A stretch of 64,000 nucleotides of DNA from Jacaranda mimosifolia (taxonomy: Eukaryota > Streptophyta > Magnoliopsida > Lamiales > Bignoniaceae). This document shows positions 59,037-64,000 of this stretch, in pieces. The stretch lies in assembly GCA_018894105.1 (NCBI GenBank), contig CM032123.1:9859001-9923000 (forward strand), read 5' to 3'. Every line of letters starts with the position of its first letter. Position 1 is the first letter of the stretch. A model generated the notes under the pieces. The model had not been told where the DNA came from and made no database searches. It saw nothing but the letters and a program-made list of their open reading frames with translations. The position numbers and the translations under genes were made by a program.

Positions 59037-60329
59037 GTGGAGGGTTGGGACTTGACTATGAAGTCAACCTTAACACAAATCCCTTTGCTGTCGGTGAAGG
59101 CCAGGCCAGGCCAGGCCACGCAACGACACTACATGGACGGAATGCCTTAAGGAAGAATACAAGGCGTTGATCACCTACACCTTCATGAACAAGTCCAATG
59201 ACAACGATTGGTTTTGAATCTCTGCGGCCAATCCAGAGGGCATGCGATGGACTGGAAAATGCTGGTATGTTCATAATTTACTAAAATATGAGTTCAATTT
59301 GCAGTTATCTTGCTACGGCGCCGGAAATTGAGTTACCTCAGCTAGATGGGAAGATCCAAAAGGTATGTTTTTCTTATTAATTGGATATTTGATTTTTATT
59401 TGGAAGAGGCTTTTGATTTGTTTATTAGATGTATAGCAGAGGGAAAATATGTTTGACGGTGCATTTCAAGCTACTATGGGTGAAAAACTAGTAACGCTTG
59501 TTTATTTCCTCTTCTAATTTAGTTTCGGATTCAATTTTCGGTGATTAGAGTGATTGTGTGAAACAACATTTTCAGGAGACTTGTGTGATTAGTTGTTTTA
59601 AGAAAATTATAATGCGTGGTTGTGGAGATTTTGATTAACGTGCTGATTTAATGGAATTTGATGGAACACTTCATTTTGGAAAGTATACTTCACAATTGTA
59701 GTGTTGATTAGGGATGCAAACGGTTGAACTAAACAATATTTGAAGGCTTGAGCTCAAATGACTGTTTCTCTTCATATGTGGTGAGGAATGGCTTCACTTC
59801 TCAAAAGAAAATTGTTGTTCTATATGTTATGCTTCTCCGGTGCAATTTTTGTATACTAATATTTGTTATTTTAAAGAAATTCAATGTTATTTAATTAGTG
59901 ACAAAGAATCACTGCACTTCAATTTTCAATATTAAACCTGCCATTTTTTTTTTGTTTTTAGTATTATGACACCCATCAAGAATTGGGGCCAGATTGTGGT
60001 TGACACTTGCTCTTCGGTGTTGTTCTTAACAATGTGGTCGCAATCTTTGCATGTTTATCTTGCTCCATTCAGATTGAATCCAGAGAAAAAGAAAAAAACC
60101 TTGCTCCATTCAGTGAAAATCTCTGTATTTGTTTTCCTGGACATACTTTGAATGGCTATTTCTAACTTAAAGCTTTTTGCTTTATGTTCTTACTAGTCTT
60201 AGGTTTGGTATAGCACATGCTCTTTGTCTGGGGCTTGCACCTTGGCTTGCAGTAGAAATTCGTATTCTTGTTGATTCTGGCATGATTAAGCACAAAGATG
60301 ATGCAACATCATCCAATGAATCCTCATGA
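59037..60329 (+). pseudogene. UFC1: UFC1 (UFM1-conjugating E2 enzyme) copy, intron-containing pseudogene
   Basis: Four blocks collinear with UFC1 are seen: 59037-59304 (VEGWDLTMKSTLTQIPLL, then [30 protein letters not shown] and LLKYEFNLQ); 59305-59362 ([17 protein letters not shown], donor AAG/GTATG); 59429-59490 (MYSRGKICLTVHFKLLW, holding the catalytic Cys of GKICLTVHF); and 60197-60329 ([37 protein letters not shown], stop TGA). UFC1 takes UFM1 from the E1 UBA5 and passes it to the UFL1 ligase at the ER. Lesions: the start reads GTG, frame shifts in a (GGCCA)n slip near 59100, TGA after NDNDWF, and roughly six codons missing before ATAPE. Introns are retained, so this arose by DNA duplication or in-place decay, not by retroposition. 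Confidence 0.85.
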
Positions 60330-61063
60330 TTCTCCTCTTGTAGAGACTAAAAGAATATGTTTAACTTTGAAAGATCCCAAATTCTATAAGAATTAAACTG
60401 GACATAATGTATTAATCTTGGAGCAGAACTTCTAGGTATCTACTTCTTTTTGAGTGTTTTTTTTCCCTTTTCATATTTACTAGGGGTTACATATTTTTGG
60501 TAAAGTTATATATCTAAATGTGGCAGATGTTTCTTGCACCATTGGTTTGAACATTTGTGTAAATGAGAAAGCATGAAGGATCTTGATATTCCTGAGATTT
60601 TTTTCTTCACTACCTAATATAAAAGGAAAAACTGCTCCTGAAAAATATGTGCAGTTGTGCACCTTATATTTTCGTTCAATGAAAGGTCAAATATATATAT
60701 ATATATATATATATATTAAATAGATGTTGTTGTTAAACAAAGTTCCTTGCAAAAAGATTTTCTCATTTGCTCATTATTAATATATGACTGAGTTAATGAG
60801 TTTTGAATTTGATTGGGGTCTGTAATCCTTCACCTGTTAGTTCTTGATCAAGAAGGTGGTTTCCTTGTTACTCTTTACTCTCTATATGGTTGGTATTAAC
60901 ATGGCAATCAATCCAACTTCGTGCAAAGATAAAACATCAGTGAGCTACTATGTCCACTATCGAGCACACACCTGAAAATGTGCATTTTAGTTTTCACCCA
61001 CCCTTGACGTGCCATGTGGATTCACTATAAATGGAGGCTAAGGCATCCAATATAGAATTCAAA
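60330..61063. other. Downstream flank of the UFC1 pseudogene
   Basis: A+T-rich, with a (TA)n run at 60691-60716. A TATAAA-containing block (about 61026-61034) follows a TGACGTG word at about 61005, a possible core promoter with no gene attached. No exon recognised. Confidence 0.4.
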
Positions 61064-61814
61064 GGCAATGTTTGGTTACATTTTGGATGTTTTCTGGAAA
61101 ATATTTTGGGTAGATGTGTTTTGGGAGTTAAAATTGGGGAATTGTTCCATTGTTTCGTTATGTTTTGGGAGAATGAAATATTTGTTTGGAAGTGTTTTGT
61201 AGGAAACAAATTTTACTATAAATGTCAAATCAGTAATTTTTTTGTTAGGTTTGTAGAGTAAAAATGTATTTTTAAATTAATTGTATATATATATATATGT
61301 ATATGGATGAGTGATGCATATATGTATATATTTGTAATGATTGATATATGATTGAGTTGAAGTGATGTGTATTTAATTTAATTTTAAAATTCTTTTGAAA
61401 TATTACACTATTAAGTATTAAGAAAATAAAATGAATAAATATTAAATTCAAATAATAATTATTAATTAAATTAAAGTTTCTAATTATAATTTAGCTAATG
61501 AAATGTGTTAACAAGATATATTATGCACTGTTGTGTGTAAGATGTTTTAAAATTAATAATATTAACTTCATTAATAATAATTAATTAAGTGATAAAACAT
61601 ATTATGAATAATTAACTAAATAATTATTTATATATCAATCAAACTATAAATGTAATTTAATCTAAAAATGTAATACTTAATACAATTAATTATATATTAA
61701 TAAAATCGTAAATGAAGTTAAATTTAAATATGTAATATTTAATATAATTAATTATATATTAATAAAATTGTAAATATAATTAAATCTAAATATGTAATAT
61801 TTAATATAGATAAT
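61064..61814. mobile_element. Tourist-like element, copy 2 (interrupted by a solo LTR)
   Basis: It begins GGCAATGTTTGGTTACATTT, a PIF/Harbinger-like terminus, and aligns with 7440-7720 over about 270 bases before passing into a similar A+T-rich interior. The interior is cut at 61815 by the solo LTR. A possible remainder continues from 62493, but the other terminus is not identified. Confidence 0.5.
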
Positions 61815-62487
61815 TCATGAGGGTTCGGTTTCGATGATGAATACGGATCGGGTCTGAATCATGATCCGTGGTATGATCTTCTGGATTGGTTTGGGATTGG
61901 AATCCTGCAATCATAGCAAATGTTAGGCTAGCCGAGAGGCCCTCGGTGTAGGCCCTCCGACGCTCAAGTCAGTATATATTCGACCTTTTAAATCAAGCAG
62001 CGGAACGTAGGGGCTTTTGAGTGTATGAGTGCATACCTGTGAGAGGCAAGGTTGAGGGGTTTTTATATTCCTCTCCCTTGTAGGAAATGTCAGGGAAGCC
62101 CTTGGCTTCCCCAAGGGACCTCCAGCCTCCTGCCGGGGGTAATTGGTCAATTTCCCCGTTTGAATATTGCCAGCTGGATGTCCTTTTATGCTGCAGGACA
62201 AGATGGCACACTGTTGCGGTGTCTGCTGTGTCAGACGGTGAGGGGAGGGCATGCGCCATTAATGCGGAGGCGTGTTGTCAGTCAACGCATTTAATGCGGT
62301 GGCAGAGTACTGTGCGGGGCTCGACTTAAGAATCGACCTTGACGGGTCGACAAAGATCGAGTAGCTTCGAGGGCCATGGAGCGCCTTGTCGATCGATCGA
62401 ACAGGGTCGACGAGTCACTTGGGTCCTGGGTCGTTGATTGAGGATTGGGCCTCGCTGATTTGGGCCATTTTGGGCCATCCTATATCA
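61815..62487 (-). mobile_element. Solo LTR (673 bp) of a Tat-type element
   Basis: On the minus strand it starts TGATATAGGATGGCCCAAAA and ends ACCCTCATGA, close to the TGATATGGGATAGCCCAA start and CCATCATCA end of the Tat element at 39126-50564. Internal blocks also match (GAGGGC-TCTCG-CTAGCCT, TTGCAGGA). A TATA box (TATAAAAA on the minus strand) is at 62060-62067. ATAAT at 61810-61814 and 62488-62492 is the 5-bp target duplication. No internal region is present. Confidence 0.8.
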
Positions 62488-62492
62488 ATAAT

Positions 62493-63060
62493 ATTAAAAA
62501 AAAGGTTTAGGGCTTTTTTTTTTACAAAAAGTATACAATAAATAATTATAAATTTCCAAAAAATTATTAAAAAATTAATAAAACAATATACTAAATATTA
62601 AATAAAATGGACTAATCATGTAACATGCTATAGATACTTCATTTATAAACTAATTATTGATAAAAGATAGAATTTATTCAAAGATGGAAAAAATTAACAA
62701 TATATTTAATTCACAAATAATTAAATTAAAAAATTTGATCGAATAGTTTAATTTTATTGAATGTTTTAGCAAAACTGTGACAAACTTTGTTTTTTTTTTT
62801 TTGTTGTAAAATTTATAATGAAACGGGAAAAAAATATCGAAGTTATAGTAATGCATTTGTGTGGTACAGTTCAATAGCACATGGAAATGCTACAAATCGG
62901 TGATAATAAAAATTAGGTTCATACACATTAATGATATTAGACACAATGTTCATACAGTATGTCCACAAGAAAATGCTCATACAGACTAATAGGAGAAACT
63001 GATGTTCATAGATATCGACGTTCATAATGACGAGTTAAAATGTCACAAAGGAACAACAGA
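62493..63060. other. A+T-rich DNA downstream of the Myb/SANT-like gene
   Basis: No exon recognised. It may include the remainder of the Tourist-like copy and the 3' untranslated part of the minus-strand gene ending at 63061. Confidence 0.45.
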
Positions 63061-63956
63061 CTAGGGGGAGGGTGCATTGAGTGGCCTAGATTGCACAGTG
63101 CTGACCATGGTATTGCTAGTGGATGCAGATGCACGTGGCCTCCTTATTCGTCGGAGGAGATCACGCCAAGTGCTGATTGATCCAACTATAGATGCCCTAT
63201 CACTGTTGTTAGGGTCAACAATGAGTGGAGCTATGTACGGAGCCATAGTAGGAGGATCTCTCTCTATCTCTCTCTCTCTCTCTCGCCTGAAGTGTATCGG
63301 CAAGAAGATGGGTCTATTAGACCTGTGATAGTGGACTGAGGTACGCGATGCATCAGAATATGCAACAACAATTAAGTGTAGGTAATCCCGACCTAATGTA
63401 TGTCCTCCAACATTTGTCTGCCCTATGTGCTGCTGCAGGTCAATTAGTATCGGTTTTGTAAAGATATCTTGCAACAAGTCATATCTCGCCTCCCCACGCT
63501 CAAAATACCATGAAGCGTTCGACTTAATCTGCATGAACATAAGAAATAAGTAATTTGATAAATTAGTTTACAAGTAAAGAAGAAGTACTTTTGTAGGATT
63601 GACATATCTGTTGTTACCATAGTTAGAATCTCTCGTAAATCATGTGGCATGTACATTTCCCTCGTTTGCTTGTTATACTCCATAGATGCATGCTTCACAA
63701 TCCATGTCATTGTTTCATACCTGTCCTTTAAGTCCTCAAATTGCTTTTTGACAAAATCAATGGTAAATGGCCACTGGAAGTGTCTCATCAACTTGTATAC
63801 CAAGTCTAGCATACAAGACTCAGCATATAGATCGTGCGTGAGAGACTCAATAGTGTAAGCATTTAAGAGCATATGGATGAAGCACTCCTCCATATCAGGA
63901 CCCCACAAATCTGGGATCTGACAAGTGAACACATCCAGTAACCTCTGTCTACTCAT
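63061..63956 (-). CDS. Myb/SANT-like DNA-binding protein, two exons (5' end may lie outside)
   Basis: Exon 63618-63956 ends ACTATG/GTAACA, and exon 63061-63528 begins after ATGCAG and ends with TAG at 63061. The join keeps frame and gives about 268 residues from the ATG at 63956. The first exon has the trihelix/Myb-like pattern of plant Myb/SANT-like proteins (FVKKQFEDLKDRYETMTWIV, then a hydrophobic EYNKQTREMYMPHDL). The second opens IKSNASWYFERGEARYDLL, like the segment after the Myb fold in L10-interacting MYB proteins and in Harbinger-associated MYB proteins. The C-terminal part is basic (WRDLLRRIRRP), with an RERERE run from a CT microsatellite. The frame stays open upstream of the ATG, so an earlier exon beyond the window is possible. 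It could be a host gene or a PIF/Harbinger MYB-type ORF. Confidence 0.6.
63258..63284. repeat. (CT)n microsatellite inside a coding exon
   Basis: A CT-rich run that, on the minus strand, encodes alternating Arg and Glu in the Myb/SANT-like protein. Length changes here would shift the frame. Confidence 0.85.
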
Positions 63957-64000
63957 ATCAACACTTATATGTAATAGGTGTAAATAATATGAAACATATT

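Noticed and set aside
59305..59362. Isolated small exon of an unknown gene
   Set aside because: It proved to be one block of the UFC1 pseudogene once neighbouring blocks were read in all frames.

Overview
The window looks like nuclear DNA of a eudicot plant. It is strongly A+T-rich, its host genes are split by GT-AG introns, and much of it is plant transposable elements (Ty3 chromovirus, Tat-lineage Ty3, Mutator-like, PIF/Harbinger-like and hAT-like). I cannot name the species. I recognise three host-type loci, and most of the rest is mobile DNA.

Layout. 1-732: featureless. 733-6114: a short Ty3 chromovirus with two LTRs, broken by stops. 6115-9151: A+T-rich DNA with a Tourist-like element. 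9152-25043, minus strand: ten exons of a symplekin/PTA1/ESP4-type mRNA 3'-end-processing gene, all in phase (777 codons). One intron is 7.3 kb, and no exon for the C-terminal domain is seen before the left edge. 25044-27010: its A+T-rich upstream flank.

27021-38817: an 11.8-kb Mutator-like element (MULE) flanked by a 10-bp direct repeat. It holds a plus-strand gene with a DUF1985-like N-terminus and a ULP1/C48 cysteine-protease C-terminus, facing a minus-strand MuDR-type transposase with DDE residues, a SWIM finger and a CCHC knuckle. Each large non-coding segment of the element is filled by tandem arrays whose units differ in sequence but mostly share a GTAC/GTAT-type anchor every 21-22 bp. 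This resembles the VANDAL MULEs, whose DUF1985 protein VANC binds short repeated motifs in its own element and removes silencing. It is the strongest candidate here for an undescribed system.

39126-50564: a Tat/Retand-like Ty3 element with a perfect 5-bp target duplication, a degenerate polyprotein, an 89-bp tandem array and an antisense ORF. Its 5' LTR carries a 496-bp MITE, and the 3' LTR preserves the empty site. 52425-55295: a non-autonomous MULE with a nested hAT-like element. 55450-58408: a solo LTR of about 3 kb. 58528-58896: a hAT-like MITE. 59037-60329, plus strand: a decayed, intron-containing copy of UFC1, the E2 enzyme of UFMylation. 61064-62492: a second Tourist-like copy cut by a solo Tat-type LTR. 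63061-63956, minus strand: the 3' part of a Myb/SANT-like gene.

The host genes show no functional link to one another. Most of the window's structure comes from nested insertions, and in several cases their relative order can be read from the sequence.
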